The translations under genes and the position numbers were made by a program. A DNA stretch of 7,237 nucleotides from NCBI GenBank assembly GCA_020721745.1, contig DYMC01000101.1, positions 1,543 through 8,779 on the forward strand, in the 5' to 3' direction. The notes under the pieces are model-generated. The model was not told where the DNA came from. It was given only the letters and a program-made list of their open reading frames with translations, and ran no database searches. The first letter of the stretch is position 1; each line of letters opens with the position of its first letter. Positions 1-5,071 of this stretch are shown here, in pieces. The DNA comes from Lentisphaera sp. GTDB lineage: Bacteria > Verrucomicrobiota > Lentisphaeria > Victivallales > GWF2-50-93.

Positions 1-280
1 GATCCTCCCATAGGCGCGGGGCTACAAATTCGGCGACAAGGCCGTGCCCGTCAAGTTTTGTTTTGACTTCCTTGGCTTCAGCAATGATCTGTTTCGGGTT
101 GAGATCGTTCATGCGCGGCACCGCATCGTCATCGTGGAACTGAACGCCGTCAAAACCCAGCTTCTTATAGGTCTCCAGCTTTTTGTTGAAGGCAATACTT
201 TCGCGGACAGTCGGACCGAACGGATCCGCACCTTCATGAATGTTCCACGGACCAAACGAGAATCTGAACGTGCCTTTCAT
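1..280 (-). CDS. Xylose isomerase-like TIM-barrel protein, N-terminal 93 residues (cut by window edge)
   Basis: This is the amino-terminal part of a class I (actinobacterial-type) xylose isomerase-like enzyme, a metal-dependent aldose-ketose isomerase that would act in the cytoplasm (D-xylose to D-xylulose, or D-glucose to D-fructose). The translation opens MKGTFRFSFGPWNIHEGADP. It then has LGFDGVQFHDDDAVP, where His49 and Asp52 match the catalytic FHDDD motif (His54/Asp57 in Streptomyces enzymes), and ends at the edge in LVAEFVAPRLWED. The ATG at 278-280 is well supported: AAGGGG lies 7 nt upstream. The gene lies 140 nt after the ceramidase-like gene on the same strand. The frame is open to base 1, so only about a quarter of a typical 380-430-residue protein is visible. 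The family is clear. The substrate is not, because xylose isomerase-like paralogues acting on other sugars are common. Confidence 0.9.
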   Translation of the reverse strand, partial: MKGTFRFSFGPWNIHEGADPFGPTVRESIAFNKKLETYKKLGFDGVQFHDDDAVPRMNDLNPKQIIAEAKEVKTKLDGHGLVAEFVAPRLWED

Positions 281-420
281 AACAACACCCCTTATGTTTG
301 TTTTGTTTTTCGATATTCCAATTTAGGATTTTGCGCCGATACACTACATCCGTTGCTCCCCTACAAGCAATGGATGCACTTGCAAATAACTTGTATATTC
401 CAGCAGAACAGACAACGCCG
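281..420. other. Intergenic spacer with an 11-bp stem-loop
   Basis: This is the gap between the ceramidase-like stop codon and the xylose isomerase-like start. It holds one clear stem-loop at 347-376 and the Shine-Dalgarno AAGGGG next to the isomerase start. I see no convincing -35/-10 pair, so the isomerase could be co-transcribed from upstream or have its own unrecognised promoter. Confidence 0.5.
347..376. repeat. Stem-loop between ceramidase-like and xylose isomerase-like genes
   Basis: The arms are CATCCGTTGCT (347-357) and AGCAATGGATG (366-376) around an 8-nt loop. Ten of 11 positions are Watson-Crick. The odd position is G-T read as + strand RNA and A-C read as - strand RNA, so the fold is slightly better on the strand opposite to the genes. 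No T-run follows on the minus strand, so this is not a standard intrinsic terminator. It may be a processing or attenuation structure in the leader of the isomerase mRNA. Confidence 0.45.
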
Positions 421-1380
421 TCAATTCAGCTTGCTGTCGAGTTCCAACAAGGCATTCACCAGTTCCGAGTGAATATCGAGAAAAGGCATTCTGCCGCTAA
501 TCATCGGGACAATATCGGCGGCATAACCGCCGCGTCCAGCCGCTGTCTTGTCAGGGGCGTACCCCATATTGCCGTTTGTAATTCCCATTACAAGTGCGAC
601 CGGCGCCTTTGCTGATGCGACAACATCATTTTTTATCGCCTGCATGATTTCAAACGGAGCGCCAAGAAATTCCACTGGACCAAGTCTTATTCCTTGGATT
701 TCTCCGATCTGTATTTGGAGCTCCTCCCCTGCTTCAATGCGGCTTATGATTGAACGCAAAGCATACATTTTTACGACTGCCATCCGCAGTTCTTTGCTTT
801 TGTCCGAAGCGTCGCCGGCATAAACAACAGCTTCATTTTCTGCAAGCATTTCCTTGATTTTGCCCAAAGGGATTGCTTTGGAAGAAAATTTCTGAAACAT
901 ATCAACACATTTGAGATCGCTTACGGAAAGAGGTTTTGCCGTCTGCAACCCTCTTCTAACGGAATTTGCGAATCTCGCAGCGACAATGTCAAGCGCCAGC
1001 AACGACTCCTTTTCCGGCTTGTGGACTACGCAGGAATTGACATCCCCCTGCGCACCTTGAAGGAAAAGCCCGATGGCGCCTGGATTCTCACGTTCCAGAT
1101 TGTTCATCGCCACACCGCAGTAATCGCCATGGATATATCTCGTCTCCTGACAACAGACAACAGGGTGGCAGCCAAAATAAGCCATGAACCCATCCATTTT
1201 TCCATTTGCCTTGTCAATGAATTTTAAGACATGGCATTTGGTGTCGGTTAGTTCAGGCTTTGCCGGTCGCCAGTCATCGCGCAGGACATCTTCCAGCGGC
1301 GGGGCATCCTTGTCATATTCGCGGTTCAATCCGATTCCTTCGCATGGAACTGTGCTGTGAAGCATTTCCGTTTCCTTCAA
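421..1380 (-). CDS. Neutral/alkaline ceramidase-like protein, C-terminal part (after frameshift)
   Basis: This is the downstream piece of a split ceramidase-like gene (neutral/alkaline non-lysosomal ceramidase N-terminal domain family). It has about 319 residues. FGCHPVV near residues 69-75 matches the second zinc-ligand histidine region. FLQGAQGDVN near 106-115 matches the QGxxGDVS loop, but Asn stands where true ceramidases carry the nucleophilic Ser, so amide hydrolysis of ceramide is doubtful. The frame opens at TTG (1378-1380), which overlaps the upstream stop TGA by four bases (TTGA), and there is no good Shine-Dalgarno. Joining it to the upstream piece with one extra base gives about 448 residues reading ...GALERY-LKETEML..., the expected size and order. 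It is therefore one gene broken by a -1 shift, not a separate gene. Translational coupling at TTGA is the alternative. Confidence 0.8.
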   Translation of the reverse strand: MKETEMLHSTVPCEGIGLNREYDKDAPPLEDVLRDDWRPAKPELTDTKCHVLKFIDKANGKMDGFMAYFGCHPVVCCQETRYIHGDYCGVAMNNLERENPGAIGLFLQGAQGDVNSCVVHKPEKESLLALDIVAARFANSVRRGLQTAKPLSVSDLKCVDMFQKFSSKAIPLGKIKEMLAENEAVVYAGDASDKSKELRMAVVKMYALRSIISRIEAGEELQIQIGEIQGIRLGPVEFLGAPFEIMQAIKNDVVASAKAPVALVMGITNGNMGYAPDKTAAGRGGYAADIVPMISGRMPFLDIHSELVNALLELDSKLN

Positions 1381-1766
1381 TATCTTTCAAGGGCACCCAT
1401 GCAGGCTTTGGCTATTTTCCCTGGCAAGATGGAAATATATGGTTCATCCGCATTTCCCCATCCGATATAGGCACCGGTATTGGGTCCGCTATGGGTATGA
1501 GTGCAATGCACCATTATGTTTCCAGCAGGGATTCCGGTCTTTTCCTCAAGAGTCCGCTTCACTTCCAGTGCTATTTCAGAGGTGACACCGATCAGATCAC
1601 AGCTCACGATAAGAGCCTGAGTCCCGTCATGTTCGAAAGCCGCGGCACGAGCCTTTAGCGGATCTCGCACGCCAATCGAATATCTGTTCAGGAAAGGACC
1701 AAACCCGCTCAAACCTACCCCAACCCTCGGAGTAATGTCGACTTCAGAAAATCCAGCTTTCGTCAT
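1377..1766 (-). CDS. Neutral/alkaline ceramidase-like protein, N-terminal part (before frameshift)
   Basis: This is the first 129 residues of a neutral-ceramidase-like metallohydrolase. It starts MTKAGFSEVDITPRVGVGLS, the typical opening of the cytosolic, signal-peptide-less members, followed by residues like SCDLIG (55-60). The zinc-binding motif HCTHTHSGP spans residues 87-95. The ATG at 1764-1766 has AAGGA about 6 nt upstream and follows the aminotransferase stop by only 20 nt, so the two are probably co-transcribed. The frame stops at TGA (1377-1379) directly before the conserved continuation, which resumes one base back in 421-1380. In bacteria with large sugar-degradation repertoires such proteins occur beside isomerases, oxidoreductases and aminotransferases, where lipid hydrolysis is unlikely to be their role. 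That function is inference. Confidence 0.85.
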   Translation of the reverse strand: MTKAGFSEVDITPRVGVGLSGFGPFLNRYSIGVRDPLKARAAAFEHDGTQALIVSCDLIGVTSEIALEVKRTLEEKTGIPAGNIMVHCTHTHSGPNTGAYIGWGNADEPYISILPGKIAKACMGALERY

Positions 1767-1786
1767 GGTTTTTCCTTGTTTATCCG

Positions 1787-2290
1787 CTACTTTGCATCCA
1801 CTTTATAGTTTATCAACTCTCGATAATTTTCCACGACTTTAGAAATAATTGCACATATTTTTTTTATTTTTTCTATATCATTCCCGAGAACCGGATGTGA
1901 TATGCAAACCGAATGTTGAGTTCCAATTCCTTCGGCTACAGGACATGAACCGCCGTCTATCCGATATTCGCCTTTCCTCATATTGAAGAGGATGTGCTTA
2001 TAAACCGGACCGTAGGTTCCACCGCAGACAAGGCCTTCCGCATTTAACGCCGCAATAATATTTGCCAACGGAATGTCCTTCATCGGAGCTGAATCGAAAA
2101 TCAGGACAAACGCGTAATAACCCTGCGGGTCGGCCTTGCGTCCGCGAGCTTGCACCCTGACACCATCGAGCCTGGCAACAGCATTCTCGATTATAGCGGC
2201 ATTCCTGTTGTAGGTGCTTACCAACTTCTTCAATCCATTGAGCTGATCTGCGAGAATCAGCGCTTGGAACGCGGTGCCGCGATAATTATG
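1787..2290 (-). CDS. DegT/DnrJ/EryC1/StrS aminotransferase, C-terminal part (after frameshift)
   Basis: This is the carboxy-terminal third of a PLP-dependent sugar aminotransferase. The frame resumes at 2290 with HNYRGTAFQALILADQLNG, the conserved NYR...FQAAIL segment that follows the PLP-lysine domain in this family. It runs on through a small C-terminal domain (YYAFVLIFD, GGTYGPVYKHILFN, and SVCISHPVLGN near the end) to the stop at 1787-1789. The only start-like codon in this frame is TTG at 2231-2233, inside the conserved helix and without a ribosome site, so independent translation is improbable. With the upstream piece it makes about 411 residues, a normal family length. Confidence 0.85.
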   Translation of the reverse strand, partial: HNYRGTAFQALILADQLNGLKKLVSTYNRNAAIIENAVARLDGVRVQARGRKADPQGYYAFVLIFDSAPMKDIPLANIIAALNAEGLVCGGTYGPVYKHILFNMRKGEYRIDGGSCPVAEGIGTQHSVCISHPVLGNDIEKIKKICAIISKVVENYRELINYKVDAK

Positions 2291-3023
2291 GCATCGTCAG
2301 TCCTTCGGGAGGCCCATGCTTCGCACCGCCCTGTCCTGCTCCGTTGGGATACCCGATATGCTTGGTGCGGAAAAGACGGTCAGCAAGCCGATCGTCATTC
2401 GTCAGACATATGCCGGCCTCACCTGCGGAAACAGTCTTCGACTGCTGAAAGCTAAACGATCCGACATCCCCCCACGAACCGACTCCGCGCCCGTTCCAGA
2501 CTCCGCCCTGCATGTGGGCGCAATCCTCCACAACCGCTAGCCTCTGCCTTTTCGCTATCTTTATGATCTTGTCCAGATCGGCCATCGAACCATACAGATG
2601 GACTGGTATGACAGCCTTTGTCCTCGGATTGATCGCCTTTTCGAATTTCTTCGGATCCATGCACAATGTCGTTGGCTCGATGTCCACAAAGACCGGCTTT
2701 GCCCCGACGTATCTTACCGCCATGGCCGTGGCGATCCAGGTCAACGCGGGAACAACGACTTCATCCCCCTCGCCTATTCCGAGTGCTTCCAGGGCGCACT
2801 CCAGGGTGACGGTGCCGTTGACCATGAAAATTCCATGTTTGGCACCGTGATATTTGGCATATGCCTTTTCAAACTCCTGTTCCGATGGACTATTGAAGGA
2901 CCATTTTCTTGAGAGATAAAGCTCCTTCAGTTTATCTCCCGTTTTTTCCGAGGTCGGCGGCCACGGAATCCCATTGATTGGAGTGGATACCGGTTTTCCT
3001 CCTAAAAGCGCCAGCTTTGACAT
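2286..3023 (-). CDS. DegT/DnrJ/EryC1/StrS family PLP-dependent aminotransferase, N-terminal part
   Basis: This is the first 245 residues of a fold-type I aminotransferase that transfers an amino group from Glu/Gln to a keto-sugar or keto-cyclitol. Visible elements are LALLGGKPV at the start, NGTVTLECALEALGIGEGDEVVVP (70-91; phosphate and PLP contacts), VFVDIEP (111-117), VEDCAH (165-170; Asp167 pairs with the pyridine nitrogen) and SFSFQQSKTVSAGEAG (189-204; Lys196 forms the Schiff base). The SFQxxKxxxAGEGG version resembles AHBA-synthase/scyllo-inosose-aminotransferase relatives. The ATG at 3021-3023 follows a weak GGGG site, and a candidate promoter lies at 3090-3117. The frame breaks at TAA (2286-2288) after GLTMP. 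Removing one base from GCC just upstream restores GLTM-HNYRGT. It is first in a minus-strand operon with the ceramidase-like gene. Confidence 0.9.
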   Translation of the reverse strand: MSKLALLGGKPVSTPINGIPWPPTSEKTGDKLKELYLSRKWSFNSPSEQEFEKAYAKYHGAKHGIFMVNGTVTLECALEALGIGEGDEVVVPALTWIATAMAVRYVGAKPVFVDIEPTTLCMDPKKFEKAINPRTKAVIPVHLYGSMADLDKIIKIAKRQRLAVVEDCAHMQGGVWNGRGVGSWGDVGSFSFQQSKTVSAGEAGICLTNDDRLADRLFRTKHIGYPNGAGQGGAKHGPPEGLTMP

Positions 3024-3055
3024 TTTTTACCCCGATGTTTATTATTGAGATATTG

Positions 3056-3153
3056 AATATTGCTAACAGTCTTTCCCTTTTTCAGCACAAATCTACTTGT
3101 ATTCTGTCCGTAGTCAATTAATGTAAATTGCTAAAAATTAATCAATATTGCTA
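3056..3153 (-). repeat. TAGCAATATT repeats flanking the candidate promoter
   Basis: The exact 10-mer TAGCAATATT (minus-strand sense) occurs at 3056-3065 and 3144-3153, 88 bp apart. A near copy, TAGCAATTT, lies at 3125-3133. The outer copies bracket the candidate -10/-35 elements at 3090-3117. The arrangement would fit a regulator binding on both sides of the promoter. In AT-rich DNA, chance recurrence is also possible. Confidence 0.35.
3090..3117 (-). promoter_or_regulatory. Candidate sigma70-type promoter for the aminotransferase operon
   Basis: On the minus strand, TTGACT (3112-3117, five of six to TTGACA) is followed after 16 nt by TAGATT (3090-3095, four of six to TATAAT). Transcription would begin near 3083, giving a leader of about 60 nt before the aminotransferase ATG. 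The -10 is mediocre and the region is AT-rich, so this is only a candidate. Confidence 0.35.
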
Positions 3154-3251
3154 TTTTATAGGATTCAAAGAGGTTCGAGGAGTTAAAACGGAAGTTCCAT
3201 AATTTCTCCGCGTATTCTGGTCGTTGCGACTTAAATGATTATATATTAATA

Positions 3252-3281
3252 ACTTATGAGTAATTTAGAAAAATCATAAGT
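3252..3281. repeat. AT-rich 8-bp inverted repeat
   Basis: ACTTATGA (3252-3259) and TCATAAGT (3274-3281) are perfect inverted arms around 14 nt. It lies about 230 bp upstream of the aminotransferase start, has no terminator T-run, and could be an operator or chance. Confidence 0.3.
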
Positions 3282-3425
3282 AATATAGTGCAGAGTAAAT
3301 GCCATTTATTTGTCTGTATCTGATGAAATCCGCTTGAGTTAAGGCGCACAAACGGCCCACGCTGAAGCTGTGAAAACTAACAAAAGTGCCTTGCTAATGA
3401 GCTCATCATATTGTTTACATTCTTT

Positions 3426-3461
3426 GGCAGGGATGCCATTCTCCGAAGGAGAACCGTCCGT
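3426..3461 (+). repeat. 36-nt hairpin repeat, copy A
   Basis: A 36-base segment starting GGCAGGGATGCCATTC and ending GAACCGTCCGT recurs in inverted orientation at 4982-5017 with three differences (positions 9, 11 and 25 of the unit). It folds on itself: TTCTCC (3439-3444) pairs perfectly with GGAGAA (3448-3453) around GAA, and an imperfect outer stem pairs GGATGC-like bases with CCGTCC. Both copies lie outside genes and flank the polyol dehydrogenase. It behaves like a small palindromic (REP/MITE-like) dispersed element. Confidence 0.7.
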
Positions 3462-3520
3462 CAGCGCGATACCCCGATATCACCAGCCCATTTTTTTCGG
3501 GAAAAACGGTCTAGCTCCTG

Positions 3521-3563
3521 CGTAAGAGTTCAGTAAACCCCGTCATTTTACTGAACTCTTACG
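3521..3563. repeat. 17-bp perfect hairpin
   Basis: CGTAAGAGTTCAGTAAA (3521-3537) and its exact reverse complement (3547-3563) flank the 9-nt loop CCCCGTCAT. No T-run follows on either side, so it is not a typical terminator. The loop with its edges, AACCCCGTCATT (3536-3547), is repeated in inverse orientation at 3688-3699 inside the next large hairpin, so the two structures are related or can pair with each other. Confidence 0.7.
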
Positions 3564-3566
3564 TGT

Positions 3567-3642
3567 ACAAAATGCAAAAACGGATTGGAATGGCTCGAAT
3601 ACATTACGTTTGATACGATAAAACATTGTTTTTGCATTTTGT
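3567..3642. repeat. 15-bp inverted repeat around a 46-nt spacer
   Basis: ACAAAATGCAAAAAC (3567-3581) and its exact reverse complement at 3628-3642 enclose 46 nt (3582-3627). It starts three bases after the previous hairpin and ends six bases before the next one, so it seems part of one composite palindromic unit. The arms look like short terminal inverted repeats of a tiny non-autonomous element. No coding capacity is present. Confidence 0.6.
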
Positions 3643-3648
3643 TTAAGT

Positions 3649-3711
3649 AAATATTCACTGAAGACGTGAGCTTCGCAACGTCTCAAGAATGACGGGGTTC
3701 AGTGAATATTT
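3649..3711. repeat. 14-bp stem-loop overlapping the polyol dehydrogenase stop codon
   Basis: AAATATTCACTGAA (3649-3662) pairs exactly with 3698-3711. The interior carries a smaller stem, AGACGT/ACGTCT (3662-3667 with 3678-3683). The right arm contains the last codons and TGA stop of the dehydrogenase, so on the minus-strand mRNA this is a large hairpin ending in AAUAUUU right at the gene end. It may act as terminator or 3' stabiliser. Read on the minus strand, the sequence after the first arm (CCCCGTCATTCTTGAGACG) resembles the GTCATTCTGAGCGAAGCG-type dispersed repeats seen in many bacterial genomes. Confidence 0.6.
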
Positions 3712-4862
3712 TCGCTCCTGCTTCCGAGCAGATCAAGGACAGCTTCGGCCTCGGGTTCCGGGACATTCCCCCAGATGGACTTCAGGCGTCTGCGAATTTC
3801 GCAGTCCTGCACATCTGGCGGGAAGAGGCGGCGCGCCGCCAGCTTCGCGCCCTTCGCGAACTGATTGCAGAGAACGCCCTGCGAGATGCAAAGCCTGATG
3901 GTGCCCACCATCCTGTCGTCCCAGCCGAGCTTTCTCCCGATATCCCGGCAGACGCGATCCACCGAGTCCCTCAGGAACGGATTGAGCATCCTGCCGAGGA
4001 GATCCTGGGCGTATGCACGGAACCCCTTCTCGTCGAAGAAATCCTTTTCATCCCTCCATTTCCCGAGCAGGGCGGCTCCGGACTCCTCGATGAAGGCCTT
4101 TTTCCCTATCTCCACGATGTCGGGATGTTTCGATAGCTCGTGCATGTAGGAGAGACCATTCGCAGAAGCGTGGATTCCAAGCAGGAAGTGCACCGCGTTG
4201 TGTCCGTAGAGCTTCGCCTCCTCGAACGGCAGGAGATTGTCCTTCACGTGGAGGCCGGCGATTTTCCTCTCCTCTATCCCCGGACATGTGGACACCAGTA
4301 TCCTGTTGAATTCCTCGACCAGATGCCCTCGCCCTGCCCCCGGCGCAAGCTCCAACAGCCCCCTGCCCCGGCATTCCTCCGCGGAGACAACCCCGCTCAT
4401 CTTGCCTATCACCGTGTTGAGACAGAATGTCTGCGGAAAACCAGGGCCAATCTCTGCGGCCAGCATCTCCGCGGCATGGTTGTGGTTCTCGGCAGTATAT
4501 ACGAACCTGCGGTGCTCCGGCGAAGCCTCGAAGCCCCTCCTGAGCCAACCCGCGATTTTCGCAAAAAACGCAACGCTGGGCAGAGCCGTGCAGATCTCGT
4601 CCGCTTCGGACACGGCGCAGATCAAGGCATCCATGTCCTCCGGATCTGCGGGATTGAAGACCTCCACACCCCGAATAGTCCTGTGAAAAACCCTGTCGGC
4701 GGACGCGACGTTCAAGCGGATTTCCCCTCCCCCCGCCCTGACGCTGGCCACAAGCGCCGCATCCACGTCGGCCACAACAAGCCTGTCGAAACGCCCCTCG
4801 GCTCCGGAAAGAAATATTCCAGTCTGTATCGGACCAAGACCTATCCCGAGAAAACATCCCAT
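3699..4862 (-). CDS. Mannitol dehydrogenase-family polyol oxidoreductase
   Basis: This is a 387-residue long-chain polyol dehydrogenase (MtlD / mannitol 2-dehydrogenase superfamily), interconverting a sugar alcohol or its phosphate with the ketose using NAD(P). The Rossmann loop is GIGLGPIQTG (6-15), with Asp32 ending the second strand in VVADVD, which favours NAD(H). TALPSVAFF (92-100) and VYTAENHNHAAEML (121-134) follow, then LNTVIGKMSGVV (148-159). The catalytic signature K-x4-N-x2-H is KLYGHNAVH, giving Lys217, Asn222 and His225. An upstream ATG (4916) would add 18 unrelated residues. The ATG at 4860-4862 is preferred because AAGGGAG lies 7 nt before it and Rossmann proteins start here. 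It is third in the kinase-isomerase operon, after a 210-nt gap. Whether the substrate is a free polyol or a phosphate cannot be read from sequence. Confidence 0.88.
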   Translation of the reverse strand: MGCFLGIGLGPIQTGIFLSGAEGRFDRLVVADVDAALVASVRAGGGEIRLNVASADRVFHRTIRGVEVFNPADPEDMDALICAVSEADEICTALPSVAFFAKIAGWLRRGFEASPEHRRFVYTAENHNHAAEMLAAEIGPGFPQTFCLNTVIGKMSGVVSAEECRGRGLLELAPGAGRGHLVEEFNRILVSTCPGIEERKIAGLHVKDNLLPFEEAKLYGHNAVHFLLGIHASANGLSYMHELSKHPDIVEIGKKAFIEESGAALLGKWRDEKDFFDEKGFRAYAQDLLGRMLNPFLRDSVDRVCRDIGRKLGWDDRMVGTIRLCISQGVLCNQFAKGAKLAARRLFPPDVQDCEIRRRLKSIWGNVPEPEAEAVLDLLGSRSENIH

Positions 4863-4869
4863 TGCGCAT

Positions 4870-4876
4870 CTCCCTT
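4870..4876 (-). promoter_or_regulatory. Shine-Dalgarno deciding the polyol dehydrogenase start
   Basis: AAGGGAG on the minus strand ends 7 nt before the ATG at 4860-4862. No comparable site precedes the upstream in-frame ATG at 4914-4916, so the shorter start is chosen. Confidence 0.7.
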
Positions 4877-4981
4877 GATGTTTAGAGGTAATTGCAAAAT
4901 TGCTTGTGGACTCCAACGGATTTACCCGGATACGACTTGTCTGCTGTCGTTTTTTGCCAGGGCGGTCTCGCCGAAACTAAC

Positions 4982-5017
4982 ACGGACGGTTCACCTTCGG
5001 AGAATGCCGTCCCTGCC
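4982..5017 (-). repeat. 36-nt hairpin repeat, copy B (inverted relative to copy A)
   Basis: Read on the minus strand, this matches 3426-3461 at 33 of 36 positions. The hairpin is kept but its mismatches shift. The outer stem GGACGG/CCGTCC is perfect here and imperfect in copy A, while the inner TTCTCC/GGTGAA stem has one T-T mismatch here and is perfect in copy A. Retention of pairing despite base changes suggests the fold matters. It sits in the spacer between isomerase and dehydrogenase. Confidence 0.7.
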
Positions 5018-5071
5018 CTCGTCGCCGGGAGCAACAAGTTTTGGGCCCGGGATAAATGTATAAAGCTGGGA

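Larger units (their letters stand above)
3024..3425. other. AT-rich gene-free upstream region
   Basis: No coding sequence with family resemblance was found here on either strand. The half nearest 3023 is strongly AT-rich and holds the candidate aminotransferase promoter, the TAGCAATATT repeats and a short AT-rich inverted repeat at 3252-3281. From about 3300 to 3425 the sequence is of mixed composition and I see nothing recognisable. Confidence 0.5.
3462..3698. other. Palindrome-rich intergenic segment with no gene
   Basis: No gene is visible between repeat copy A and the end of the polyol dehydrogenase. The segment is largely made of three successive inverted repeats (3521-3563, 3567-3642, 3649-3711). 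A 30-codon plus-strand frame (3433-3525) crosses its left part but looks like repeat sequence read through. Confidence 0.6.
4863..5071. other. Intra-operon spacer carrying hairpin repeat copy B
   Basis: This 209-nt gap between the isomerase stop and the dehydrogenase start is long for an otherwise compact operon. It contains the inverted second copy of the 36-nt repeat and the dehydrogenase ribosome site (4870-4876). No standalone gene is convincing. The GC-rich half next to the isomerase and the AT-richer half next to the dehydrogenase could mark the edges of inserted DNA. Confidence 0.5.

Noticed and set aside
3331..3347. Resemblance to an integron attC inner site (CGCTTGAGTTAAGGCGC)
   Set aside because: The flanking 7-bp core sites (GTTRRRY / RYYYAAC) and the second half of the fold are missing, and there is no integrase or cassette gene. 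The match is short and probably chance.
3439..3453. Intrinsic terminator TTCTCC-GAA-GGAGAA
   Set aside because: The stem is only 6 bp, has no following T-run, and is part of the dispersed 36-nt repeat.
3433..3525. 30-codon plus-strand frame starting MPFSEGEPSVSAIPRYHQP
   Set aside because: The copy B repeat encodes the same FSEGEPSV in its corresponding frame, so the similarity comes from the 36-nt hairpin repeat. There is no ribosome site and no family match.
4863..4916. Upstream start for the polyol dehydrogenase adding 18 residues (MESTSNFAITSKHQGRCA)
   Set aside because: There is no Shine-Dalgarno before 4916, the extension precedes the Rossmann strand, and an excellent site serves the ATG at 4862.
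4140..5063. 307-codon open frame on the plus strand
   Set aside because: It is antisense to the polyol dehydrogenase and its spacer, with no domain resemblance. It is a shadow of the real gene.
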